A stretch of DNA of 7,917 nucleotides from Nitrososphaeria archaeon (GCA_029776125.1 JARVJS010000118.1:1-7917), one strand, 5' to 3'. Shown: positions 1-6,603, numbered from the stretch's first letter. The notes: a model not told the origin generated them from the sequence alone. Made by a program: numbers and translations.

Positions 1-647
1 TTCACCACAGCTCTTCCACTAACAAGTAGATATGCTATGTCTGATATTTCAAGGGCTTGTTTAACATTCTGTTCTACTAAGATAATTGTTATGCCTGATT
101 CATTTAGTTGTTTAATTTTTTGAAAGACTTGGTAAGCCAGCTTCGGTGACAAGTTTGCTGAAGGTTCATCGAACATCATAAGGGTAGGATTGCTCATTAG
201 CGACATTGCCATCGCTAACATTTGTCTTTCCCCTCCGCTTAATGTTAGGACTTTTTTATCTAGTGGTATATTTGATATTGGAAACATTTTAAGTACGCTC
301 TCCATTTTTTTATTTATCTCTTTCTTTGGCAGTAAATATCCTGCCATGATCATGTTTTCTCTTATTGATAAGTTAGGGAATACATTCCCTGTTTGAGGCA
401 AGTACGCCATTCCAAGCTTAACTTTCTCATAGGGCTTTAGGTGTGTTATGTCTTTTCCATTAAATTTTATTGTCCCATTGTAGATTGTTGTCAGACCGAA
501 TATTGTCTTTAGTAATGTTGATTTTCCGCTTCCATTTGGTCCAACGATAGTGCATATCGATTTTTCTGGAACAGTTAAATTGATGTCAGATAGTACTGGT
601 ATCTTGTAATATCCTGCATTAAGATTGCTTATTGTAAGGTATGTCAT
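1..647 (-). CDS. livF: LivF-type ABC transporter ATP-binding protein, C-terminus cut by window edge
   Basis: One of the two cytoplasmic ATPases that power the Liv-type (HAAT family) importer encoded just upstream on this strand. The ATG at 647 opens a frame with no stop before base 1, so 215 residues are visible and about 20 C-terminal ones are missing compared with E. coli LivF (237). In order: Walker A GPNGSGKST (36-44), Q-loop Gln85, signature LSGGE (136-140), Walker B LMMFDE (156-161). The switch region reads VEQN with Gln193 where most ABC ATPases have His; this is normal for LivF and separates it from the LivG paralogue next door, which has VEH. The start is supported by GGAAGAGAT (659-651), a 7 of 9 match to GGAGGTGAT, three bases before the ATG. 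It lies 70 bases after the livG stop. Family assignment is firm; the transported substrate is not. Confidence 0.95.
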   Translation of the reverse strand, partial: MTYLTISNLNAGYYKIPVLSDINLTVPEKSICTIVGPNGSGKSTLLKTIFGLTTIYNGTIKFNGKDITHLKPYEKVKLGMAYLPQTGNVFPNLSIRENMIMAGYLLPKKEINKKMESVLKMFPISNIPLDKKVLTLSGGERQMLAMAMSLMSNPTLMMFDEPSANLSPKLAYQVFQKIKQLNESGITIILVEQNVKQALEISDIAYLLVSGRAVV

Positions 648-717
648 ATTATCTCTTCCAAAAGTGTTTTTCAACTATTTAAAATTTTATTGTGTCCAAT
701 ATTTTAGGATAATTTTC

Positions 718-1485
718 TTAAGCTGGTAAAGGTGAAAGATAGACTTCATACAATTCTTTTCTCTTTAAAACTTCCTCCGGAACACCTTCACAGAGTATTC
801 TTCCATTTACTAGTACGTAAATGTAGTCAACATATTTTACTGCTATGTCCAGCCTATGTTCTACAATGATAAATGTCTTTCCCATATTATTACGTGCTTC
901 AGTTATGTATGAAAAGATTTTGTTTGCTAAAACAGGGTTTATGCTACCTACAGGTTCATCTAGAAGGCATAGTGTGGGCTCTGCCATCAAAAGTTTGCTA
1001 TATTCTAAGAGTTTTAGTTGTCCACCACTAAGTTCGTTCGCTCTTCTATTAAATTGTGACTCGATCTCTAGTGTCTGTACAGTTTCAAAAAGTTTCAGTG
1101 TAGCCAATTTTTCCTCATTTATCCATCTTTTTTTAAAAAAAGAGTTTATGAGCTTCTCTCCAGGATTTTTTCGGTAGAATACGAGTAAATTTTCGGCTAG
1201 TGAAAGGCGGCTAAAAACGGCTGGAATCTGAAATGTCTTCATAATCCCCATATTTACTATCTCATGAGGCTGTCTTCCTGTAATATCTTTACCATTAAAC
1301 CATATTTTTCCCGCATCAGGTTTGTAAATTCCTGCAATACAATTTAGTAAAGTTGTCTTACCACTTCCATTTGGGCCTATTAGTAGTGTGATGCTTTTCT
1401 CTGGGACTTCAAATGAAACATTATCTACTGCTCTAAGGTTTCCAAATTTTTTAACAAGCTTTTCCACCTTAAGTATTGTCCCCAT
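718..1485 (-). CDS. livG: LivG-type ABC transporter ATP-binding protein
   Basis: Second cytoplasmic ATPase of the importer, expected to pair with LivF on the inner face of LivH/LivM. Numbering from the GTG at 1494 (258 residues): Walker A GPNGSGKTT (40-48), Q-loop TFQ with Gln89, signature LSGGQ (155-159), Walker B LCLLDE (175-180) with catalytic Glu180, and switch His213 in VEHRLD. All catalytic elements are present. The region after the Q-loop (PAVFSRLSLAENLLV) matches the usual LivG form. I prefer the ATG at 1485 (255 residues) because GAGTGG lies five bases ahead of it, whereas the in-frame GTG at 1494 has no ribosome site; the alternative adds only three residues. A hairpin plus T-tract sits 19 bases before the GTG, so expression probably depends on readthrough from livK. 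Confidence 0.95.
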   Translation of the reverse strand: MGTILKVEKLVKKFGNLRAVDNVSFEVPEKSITLLIGPNGSGKTTLLNCIAGIYKPDAGKIWFNGKDITGRQPHEIVNMGIMKTFQIPAVFSRLSLAENLLVFYRKNPGEKLINSFFKKRWINEEKLATLKLFETVQTLEIESQFNRRANELSGGQLKLLEYSKLLMAEPTLCLLDEPVGSINPVLANKIFSYITEARNNMGKTFIIVEHRLDIAVKYVDYIYVLVNGRILCEGVPEEVLKRKELYEVYLSPLPA

Positions 1486-1512
1486 CTTTCCCACTCTATC
1501 TTTTTTGAGGTT

Positions 1513-1548
1513 AAAAAAATTTTAGGTGTGGGAAACTATTTTCCCACA
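1513..1548 (-). terminator. Hairpin over the livK stop codon followed by T7
   Basis: On the minus strand a perfect 9-bp stem, TGTGGGAAA pairing with TTTCCCACA (1540-1548 and 1527-1535), closes a four-base loop ATAG that contains the livK stop codon TAG. It is followed by CCTAAAA and seven T's (1519-1513). Archaeal polymerase terminates on T-tracts, and hairpins can add to this or protect 3' ends. Since livG starts only 19 bases later with no promoter between, it is probably partial: a fraction of transcripts end here, leaving more livK than livG/livF message. Confidence 0.65.
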
Positions 1549-2777
1549 ATTGTAACTGACATAGTCGAGGAGTCAAAGTACGCAAAGTCTTTCCACTTAT
1601 ATGTTCCATTTTCGAAAACGATTTTTTGTATAACAAAGTTTATTGATACTCTGTCCCCATACTCATTTAGCGTACACAATCCTGACGTTCCGAAGTATGA
1701 TTCTGCAATCTTAGGCAAGACTGCTTTTATGGTTTCACCCTTATATTCTCCTGCTGCTAGAATGGAAAGTGCTGTAATCCATACGGTGTCATATGCATTA
1801 TATCCGTATGTGTAAGGTTTAGAACCATACTTTGTCAAATGCTTCTGTATGAACGATTGTGTCTTAGGTGTCATGGCTGCCATTGGTCCAGCGCTGAGGA
1901 ATCCTGTCTTAGATGCTATTTCTCCTGCATACTGAAGTACGTCAGTTGCTCCTGCAGCGTTTGGTCCCTGGAAGTATGCCATATCCCATAGACTTGGAAA
2001 CTTAGCTATAGTTGTAAGCCATGGTGTGCACATTCCTCCTACACCAATTATGTTAACACCAACCTTTTCCTTACCATACTTTGCTACAGCTTCCTTATAC
2101 GTTTGCTCTAAAACAGAGGCTTCTGCTGTAAAGTCTTTTGCAGATGGATCATATCCAAAATTTTTGTAGACGGTTATCCCATACTCTTGACATAACTTTA
2201 GCATTGCCTCGTTACCTGGTTGGCCAAATGAATCTTGGGAGTAAAGTACTATCATTGCTTCTATTCCTAAACTTTTAGCTAAAGCCACATGTGATCTGTA
2301 CCATTGTGGAATACAGGCTACATTTCTAAAGATATAGTCTCCAGCTATTTCAACAGCTGGTGAGCCAGAGCTTGGAGAAAATAATACAATCTTCTTCTCA
2401 TCTACTGTTGATTTTAATGCTGCTACGTGTGTACTCCATGAAGTACCCAAAATCACTTGGCACCCTCTTGCTATAAGGCTCTCAGCCTTTTCCACAAGCT
2501 TTGTTGTAGACTCTTCAGCGTTTTCTTCTAATGGAACAAATCTTACAGGTAAACCTGCACTCTTACACCATTCGTTTACTTCCTCAAATGCAATGTCATA
2601 TGATGGCTTAAAATATCCTGCCTCAGAAGATGAGCTATAGAGCACTCCTATAGGAATATCCCCCTCAAGTTTTGGCTTTACAGTGGGTGTTGGGTTAAGT
2701 AATGGATAAACAAAGTATCCGCCAATTGCTGCTATTACGATTAGGACAGCTACAACTATTGCTATTCCCTTCTGCAT
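1536..2777 (-). CDS. livK: Liv-type extracellular solute-binding protein, membrane-anchored
   Basis: Binding protein that captures the solute outside the cell and delivers it to LivH/LivM. The 413 residues begin with a short charged stretch and one hydrophobic segment (about 4-26), then a Pro/Thr/Lys linker. There is no lipobox Cys, so it is either an uncleaved anchor or a non-lipoprotein signal. From about residue 41 it has the type I periplasmic-binding fold of the leucine/amide family: IGVLYSSS (43-50), FEEVNEW (64-70), GTSWSTHVAAL (111-121), the ligand-loop equivalent SPSSGSP (134-140), YIFRNV (148-153) and VLYSQDSFGQ (177-186). Six cysteines (71, 106, 155, 196, 250, 368) lie in the exported part and could form disulfides. 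The ATG follows GGTGGAT (2787-2781), a good ribosome site. Its place between livM and livG is unlike E. coli, where livK comes first. The ligand could be branched-chain or other amino acids, amides or urea. Confidence 0.93.
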   Translation of the reverse strand: MQKGIAIVVAVLIVIAAIGGYFVYPLLNPTPTVKPKLEGDIPIGVLYSSSSEAGYFKPSYDIAFEEVNEWCKSAGLPVRFVPLEENAEESTTKLVEKAESLIARGCQVILGTSWSTHVAALKSTVDEKKIVLFSPSSGSPAVEIAGDYIFRNVACIPQWYRSHVALAKSLGIEAMIVLYSQDSFGQPGNEAMLKLCQEYGITVYKNFGYDPSAKDFTAEASVLEQTYKEAVAKYGKEKVGVNIIGVGGMCTPWLTTIAKFPSLWDMAYFQGPNAAGATDVLQYAGEIASKTGFLSAGPMAAMTPKTQSFIQKHLTKYGSKPYTYGYNAYDTVWITALSILAAGEYKGETIKAVLPKIAESYFGTSGLCTLNEYGDRVSINFVIQKIVFENGTYKWKDFAYFDSSTMSVTIVGK

Positions 2778-2780
2778 TTA

Positions 2781-2787
2781 ATCCACC
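2781..2787 (-). promoter_or_regulatory. Ribosome binding site of livK
   Basis: GGTGGAT on the minus strand, three bases before the livK ATG, resembles the archaeal consensus GGAGGTGAT. Its presence shows that livK is translated from a leader-bearing message, unlike the leaderless-looking genes elsewhere in the window. Confidence 0.6.
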
Positions 2788-2798
2788 AACTAATTCAT

Positions 2799-2863
2799 AT
2801 TTAATATTTGTACTAATAAACTTTTGTTTTCATTTATTAGACTATAAAAAATTTAATATTTGT
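2799..2863 (-). promoter_or_regulatory. livK upstream control region: 8-bp palindrome flanked by a repeated 13-mer
   Basis: The 182-base gap between livM and livK holds a perfect inverted repeat CTAATAAA (2813-2820) and TTTATTAG (2833-2840), spaced by 12 bases. On both sides lies the same 13-mer, atttaatatttgt, at 2799-2811 and 2851-2863. A TATA-like TTTTTATAG (minus, 2850-2842) would start transcription near 2818, inside the palindrome, which is a natural repressor position. A separate livK promoter and an operator are inferred; the repeats themselves are directly visible. Confidence 0.45.
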
Positions 2864-2959
2864 CTGGAAAGTTTATTAAAAAATAAATTTTTTTATGTGT
2901 AAAGTTTTGTTGAATTTTATTTAGAACTTGCCTTCTTTCCTAAGACTTTTGTTCTCCAA

Positions 2960-3985
2960 CTAATTTGACCTAGAGTCACCTTGTTGCTTAACCTGATATG
3001 GTTTTTCAGGTAAAATTCCTTCGGGCTTGTATATCATAACAATCATAAAAGCTAATCCCAGTAAAATATATTCGAGCCACATTATGTCCACTGGCAAGAA
3101 TACTAGATAGAACTTTAACCAGTACACTATTCTCCTAATAATAATGCATAAGAATGTTCCAAGTAAGCATCCCAAATTATTTCCCACTCCGCCTAACATT
3201 ACCATCAGCCAAGGCCAGAAAGAATAATCCACCCTATCAAATGTTCCAGCTACTACAGATCTCATTCTAAGAGAAACGAGTACTCCTGCTACTGCAAGGA
3301 ATGCTGAAGTGAAGGCCATAACCTTAAGTTTCACACTCACGGTATTTCTTCCTAAACATTGTACCGCTAACTCATTTTCTCTGATAGCTTTTAGCAGTCT
3401 TCCAAAAGGTGATCTAGTAACCTTCTCATATACAGCAAATATTATAAATGGGATAATGATGAAGAATGCTGACTGAAAGATCCAACTATAATTTCCCAAC
3501 CATATGAAGAAGTTCGGTAATAGAATACCGTTTGGCCCACCAGCTAATGGAATAAAGTTTTCACCAAAAATTTTTATGGCTTCGGCAACACATAGAAAAA
3601 AAACTGCCAAATATGTTTCAGTCAATCTTAATGATAAGTATGTAAAAGCGTATCCAAGTATACCTCCAACTGCCATTGCGGCAAAAAATGTTATTATAAG
3701 TAAAAGTGTTGGAGTAAGAGCATCCTTTGCAAATCTTTCATTCAATAATGATACAACTAAAGCGTTCTGGTAAACGAAATCCATGTTTATTCCATAGAGC
3801 CAGACTGCTAAACGTGTGGGTAGCGCTGCAATAACGTATGCTCCAGAAGAAATGCTAAAGAAGAGGCCCAAATTAGAAATCCCAGTATATCCTTGCTGTA
3901 GGTTAAGGCTTGAACTACAAACTAAGTATATGGAAAAAAATGTTAAAGTTTCTATAATTAAAGGCAATAATGTCTCAAGAACCAT
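2960..3985 (-). CDS. livM: LivM-type ABC transporter permease
   Basis: Integral membrane subunit forming, with LivH, the channel of the importer. The 341 residues are strongly hydrophobic, with roughly eight to ten membrane segments. Family signatures: LNLQQGYTGISNLG (27-40), the LivM N-terminal motif; GGPNGI (149-154), matching the usual G-G-x-x-G-l stretch; the cytoplasmic coupling loop from SPFGRLLKAIREN (192-204) to VAG (232-234), which docks on the ATPases; and MVMLGGVGNNLG (261-272). A soluble-looking stretch at about 57-92, between the first GAY motif and the next membrane segment, is longer than in typical bacterial LivM. The tail ends in a polar run (about 328-341). The ATG at 3985 lies three bases after the livH stop, with AGGAGG nine bases upstream inside livH, so the two permeases are translationally coupled. 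Confidence 0.95.
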   Translation of the reverse strand: MVLETLLPLIIETLTFFSIYLVCSSSLNLQQGYTGISNLGLFFSISSGAYVIAALPTRLAVWLYGINMDFVYQNALVVSLLNERFAKDALTPTLLLIITFFAAMAVGGILGYAFTYLSLRLTETYLAVFFLCVAEAIKIFGENFIPLAGGPNGILLPNFFIWLGNYSWIFQSAFFIIIPFIIFAVYEKVTRSPFGRLLKAIRENELAVQCLGRNTVSVKLKVMAFTSAFLAVAGVLVSLRMRSVVAGTFDRVDYSFWPWLMVMLGGVGNNLGCLLGTFLCIIIRRIVYWLKFYLVFLPVDIMWLEYILLGLAFMIVMIYKPEGILPEKPYQVKQQGDSRSN

Positions 3986-3988
3986 CTC

Positions 3989-4897
3989 CTATTTCCTCCT
4001 TTTTTCTCTAAGCGTCTCTATACTTCCCATAATACCCTTTGGAAAGATTAGTAATGTTATGGCTGCAATAACAACAGGTATTATTGGTCTATAGGAGGTT
4101 ACCCATACACCAACGTTAAGTGCAATGCCCCATAGCAATAAAATTTCCATACCTCCAACAATAATTCCTCCCAATATGCTACCATAAACACTGAATAAAC
4201 CTCCAACGACACAAGCAGCAAATATATCACTTAACATTCTGGGGCCTGTCCAAGGGTCTACACTAAACCAGAAAGGCCAAACAGCTCCAGCCAAACCGCC
4301 TATTCCACCTACAATAAACCATGCTAAACCAAGTGCGCGGTCTGTGTTAACACCTAAAGTGGCCGCAAGTGAATAATCTTGAACAATAGCTCTTATAGCG
4401 ATTCCAAATTTAGTTCTAGTGAGAATAAGATGAAAGAAAGTTGTGAGTGAAACTAATAGAATTGGCGCCAAGAACACAATACCGGGTTCTCCAAAAAATG
4501 TGATATCTGCATTTGCTAGTGTAAAAGTACGCGCCCATGCTTTTAGAACATAAGACAGGTAGTCAGCGTAAATGTTCATAATGCCATAAATGATTAAACC
4601 AAAAGCTAAGGACGACATCATTTGTCCAACTGGGCCTGTACCGCGTGTCCTAAGGAAGGCTAAAAATTTGTAAAGAAACCAAGATAGAAGTGATCCAATT
4701 AAAAAGGATAGAGGAAGTGCTAAATAGGGGTTTACTCCAAAAAGCCAAAATGATAGAGGCATATATGCTGAACTAAAGCATATAGTAGTATGGGCTAAAT
4801 TAGGTACCTTTAATGTAATAAATTGTAATGTGAAACCTAAAGCCATTAAACCTATAACACTGGAAGCAACGATAGCTGCAGCAAATATTGGTTCCAT
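3989..4897 (-). CDS. livH: LivH-type ABC transporter permease
   Basis: First gene of the importer operon and partner of LivM in the membrane channel. The 302 residues form about eight hydrophobic segments. The diagnostic LivH coupling loop runs from RTKFGIAIRAIVQD (161-174) through LGVNTDRALGLAWF (181-194) to GGLAGA (200-205). VVGGLFSVYGSILGGIIVGG (230-249) is the conserved helix after it, and LLIFPKGIMG (282-291) is the usual C-terminal motif. The length matches the family (about 290-310). The ATG at 4897 is chosen because a TATA-like box is centred 28 bases upstream with no ribosome site between, which suggests a leaderless message starting at or next to the ATG. A basic tail (REKRRK) overlaps the livM ribosome site. 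No regulator gene is adjacent. Substrate unknown. Confidence 0.94.
   Translation of the reverse strand: MEPIFAAAIVASSVIGLMALGFTLQFITLKVPNLAHTTICFSSAYMPLSFWLFGVNPYLALPLSFLIGSLLSWFLYKFLAFLRTRGTGPVGQMMSSLAFGLIIYGIMNIYADYLSYVLKAWARTFTLANADITFFGEPGIVFLAPILLVSLTTFFHLILTRTKFGIAIRAIVQDYSLAATLGVNTDRALGLAWFIVGGIGGLAGAVWPFWFSVDPWTGPRMLSDIFAACVVGGLFSVYGSILGGIIVGGMEILLLWGIALNVGVWVTSYRPIIPVVIAAITLLIFPKGIMGSIETLREKRRK
3995..4000 (-). promoter_or_regulatory. Ribosome binding site of livM inside the livH end
   Basis: AGGAGG on the minus strand forms two of the last Arg codons of livH and lies nine bases before the livM ATG at 3985. It fixes the livM start and shows coupled translation of the two permeases. 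Confidence 0.8.
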
Positions 4898-4920
4898 TAC
4901 ACGTATATAGTAAAAAAGCC

Positions 4921-4930
4921 ATATATAAAT
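4921..4930 (-). promoter_or_regulatory. TATA-like box of the liv operon
   Basis: ATTTATATAT on the minus strand is centred about 28 bases before the livH ATG at 4897. Archaeal transcription starts about 25-28 bases after the box centre, so the message would begin at or next to the start codon. No ribosome site is visible in between, consistent with a leaderless mRNA. Confidence 0.6.
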
Positions 4931-5022
4931 GGTAATAAATTAACCTAATTAGCTTTTAAATTTTTGTAAATTTTATTTTATGTCCCTTTGTTTAGACCGT
5001 GGAACTTAAATTAGAAGTAATG

Positions 5023-5031
5023 CTTTAAAAG
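5023..5031 (+). promoter_or_regulatory. TATA-like box of the phosphoesterase gene
   Basis: CTTTAAAAG is centred 28 bases before the ATG at 5055, the same spacing as the divergent livH box. No ribosome site lies between, again pointing to a leaderless message. Confidence 0.5.
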
Positions 5032-5054
5032 TCATAATATTAATCTTAATAAGA

Positions 5055-5771
5055 ATGATTGATAGACGTCAACTAATTTATATTTCAACAATCTCTCTAT
5101 TAGGATTTGGGTTTGTTGCAGGATATGTTGAAACTAAGCGAATAGGGGTAACAGAACTTGAAGTTGGTTTGGGAAGAAAAATTGTGTTCCTCACTGATCT
5201 TCACATAGGTGTACTAGGTCATATGTTGGAAGAAATACTTGAGTTAGTTAATAAAGAAGAACCTGAAATAATTATGTTGGGAGGCGATACGATAGACGAG
5301 CTGACTTTAGACGCTAACTCAGCTTCAAAATGTCTTTCTAACATAGAAGCTCAAGAAAAGTTTGCTGTCATGGGCAACCATGAATATTGGAGCGGTAAAG
5401 CTGCAGAATTTGCATTATCTCTAAAAGAGCAAGGCTTCCAAGTTCTATATGATTCAGTTGTCCTAAGTAAGGCTGGAAAGGTCTATGGCTTAGACTGGAA
5501 AGAGGATAGAAAATATCCACGGATAAAGGCTGAAGGAATAGTTATTGTTCACGATCCAAACGCTGCAATGTCTGTGTTTGGTAATGCTTTGATACTTGCA
5601 GGACACACACATGGTGGATTAGACCTGTTTGGTTTAAAATATTCAAACTCAGTTTTTACACGCGGCCTTTACAGAACAAATGAAGACTGTGTTCTTTATG
5701 TTTCGAGAGGCCTTGGGCAGATGTTCCCTTTGCGTTTATCTTCACCATTAGAGCTAGTGATAATAGAATAA
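5055..5771 (+). CDS. YkuE-like calcineurin-type metallophosphoesterase, membrane-anchored
   Basis: A two-metal phosphoesterase with every core motif in order: DLH (Asp48, His50), GGDTID (Asp78), GNHE (Asn108, His109), the HDP metal-ligand His166, and GHTHGG (His184, His186). The pattern TDLHIG...GGD...GNHE...HDP...GHTHGG matches the YkuE family of membrane-associated phosphoesterases. The N-terminus IDRRQLIY followed by a hydrophobic stretch (about 8-25) looks like an anchor or a weak twin-arginine signal; Bacillus YkuE is known to be Tat-exported, so an extracytoplasmic catalytic domain is plausible. At 238 residues it is slightly shorter than most relatives, with compact loops between motifs. 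Substrates in this family include phospholipid-like phosphodiesters and monoesters; none can be assigned here. It is transcribed away from the liv operon across a 157-base gap, so a functional link is unproven. Confidence 0.88.
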   Translation: MIDRRQLIYISTISLLGFGFVAGYVETKRIGVTELEVGLGRKIVFLTDLHIGVLGHMLEEILELVNKEEPEIIMLGGDTIDELTLDANSASKCLSNIEAQEKFAVMGNHEYWSGKAAEFALSLKEQGFQVLYDSVVLSKAGKVYGLDWKEDRKYPRIKAEGIVIVHDPNAAMSVFGNALILAGHTHGGLDLFGLKYSNSVFTRGLYRTNEDCVLYVSRGLGQMFPLRLSSPLELVIIE

Positions 5772-5780
5772 GTTATAAAG

Positions 5781-5815
5781 AAGAATACAAATAATTAAGA
5801 AAGTATTCTTGTATT
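5781..5815 (+). terminator. Inverted repeat after the phosphoesterase gene
   Basis: AAGAATAC (5781-5788) pairs perfectly with GTATTCTT (5803-5810) across a 14-base loop, 9 bases after the stop codon. The left arm can also pair as AATACAA (5784-5790) with TTGTATT (5809-5815), so two alternative stems share one arm. Only short T-runs follow. It may be a 3'-end stabiliser or weak terminator; the stem is AT-rich and the call is tentative. Confidence 0.35.
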
Positions 5816-5877
5816 AAAGTTTATTCCACTATCTTAGAGTTCTTTGAAAACTTTATTACGAAGACCATAAATACTTG

Positions 5878-5888
5878 CTTAAATATAA
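5878..5888 (+). promoter_or_regulatory. TATA-like box of the coiled-coil microprotein gene
   Basis: CTTAAATATAA is centred about 24 bases before the ATG at 5907. Transcription would start at or next to that codon, which supports the small gene being real and separately expressed. Confidence 0.45.
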
Positions 5889-5906
5889 TGTTGTGTGTGA
5901 AAGAAT

Positions 5907-6071
5907 ATGTCTGATGAAGAATTGAAAAAAGAGTTAATAGAACTTCGTGAAAGGGTTGTGAGACTCGAAGTTAAAGTTGAGGAGCTAAGCAAGAGAGTTG
6001 AAAGTATAGCAAACTATACAAAAGAACTCTATAACTATCTTCAAAAACAGGCAAGTAAATCGATATTCTAA
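5907..6071 (+). CDS. 54-residue coiled-coil microprotein, function unknown
   Basis: A short frame from ATG 5907 to TAA 6069-6071. Residues about 6-45 form an almost unbroken charged helix, with hydrophobic residues at heptad spacing (LKKELIELRERVVRLEVKVEEL...), so a parallel or antiparallel coiled-coil dimer is likely. The sequence ends in aromatic and basic residues (YNYLQKQASKSIF). There is no signal peptide, Cys or catalytic motif. I trust it as a gene for three reasons: the heptads persist over the whole length, a TATA-like box lies at leaderless spacing, and it fills the gap exactly, ending 5 bases from the stop of the convergent membrane-protein gene. It may bind a partner protein or form an oligomer. 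I do not recognise a family. Confidence 0.65.
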   Translation: MSDEELKKELIELRERVVRLEVKVEELSKRVESIANYTKELYNYLQKQASKSIF

Positions 6072-6075
6072 AAAA
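6070..6075 (-). terminator. T6 tract after the four-helix membrane protein gene
   Basis: Reading the minus strand, the stop at 6079-6077 is followed one base later by TTTTTT. Archaeal RNA polymerase terminates on such tracts. It overlaps the end of the convergent microprotein gene, so the two transcription units end almost on top of each other. Confidence 0.4.
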
Positions 6076-6076
6076 T

Positions 6077-6505
6077 TTAGGGTGGGGGTGGAGGAGGCAT
6101 TTCAGGCGGAGGGCCTTTCCCAAAGAATGCTTTAACATGCGGTCTAGTCAAGTAATACAAAATAAGCACGTTAATTATTAATGAAACTATTCCAAAACCT
6201 GAAGCAGCAGTAATAAGACTACCTAATAAGCTTAAAATTGTTAATATCAATGTTATTGTCCAAGCCCAACCTTTACCACTCCATAAACCCCAAGCCAAAA
6301 GGAGATAGATTAAGCCGAATATTACTGCTATAACGGAAACGACCATTGCTATGATGGCAAGTAAGCCAGTTAATGCTCTTGGAATTAGCTCTCCAATCCA
6401 AGCAAAAATTACTCCGACAAATGCTGCTAAGCCAAAATAAACGATTGCATTAATAGCTGTAAGAATTGCCAATATTGTAACCCCAAAGGGTCTTTCGATT
6501 CTCAT
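6077..6505 (-). CDS. Small four-helix membrane protein with poly-proline tail
   Basis: The 142 residues form four hydrophobic segments at about 8-36, 45-72, 80-100 and 103-120. The pattern RPFGVTILAILTAINA at the N-terminus, LAWGLWSGKGWAWT before helix 3, and YYLTRPHVKAFFGK after helix 4 recurs in small archaeal membrane proteins of unnamed function; I recognise the pattern but no role. The tail is GPPPEMPPPPPP, likely cytoplasmic and extended, and could be a docking peptide. The ATG at 6505 is supported by a TATA-like box 29 bases upstream with no ribosome site between, suggesting a leaderless message. Six T's on the minus strand (6075-6070) right after the stop are a plausible termination tract. 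It converges on the coiled-coil microprotein gene. Confidence 0.82.
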   Translation of the reverse strand: MRIERPFGVTILAILTAINAIVYFGLAAFVGVIFAWIGELIPRALTGLLAIIAMVVSVIAVIFGLIYLLLAWGLWSGKGWAWTITLILTILSLLGSLITAASGFGIVSLIINVLILYYLTRPHVKAFFGKGPPPEMPPPPPP

Positions 6506-6528
6506 AGTTATTATATTATCTCTAATCC

Positions 6529-6540
6529 ATATTTATACTT
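6529..6540 (-). promoter_or_regulatory. TATA-like box of the four-helix membrane protein gene
   Basis: AAGTATAAATAT on the minus strand, centred about 29 bases before the ATG at 6505. The spacing matches the other leaderless-type promoters in this window. Confidence 0.5.
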
Positions 6541-6603
6541 TTAAAATTGAATAAAAAGTATTTTAAAATTATAAAATTTTTGAAAATAATTTATAAGTTA
6601 AAA

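Noticed and set aside
190..396. Plus-strand frame of 68 codons
   Set aside because: Antisense to livF, including its signature motif; no independent evidence.
845..1177. Plus-strand frame of 110 codons inside livG
   Set aside because: Antisense shadow of a fully conserved ABC ATPase frame; low-complexity Ser/Phe-rich product and no promoter.
2702..2902. Plus-strand frame opposite the livK start and leader
   Set aside because: Overlaps the livK signal segment and the AT-rich control region; the product is low-complexity Leu-rich and poorly supported.
3504..4094. Plus-strand frames opposite livM and livH
   Set aside because: Shadows of membrane-protein genes; their start and stop positions have no promoter or ribosome site.
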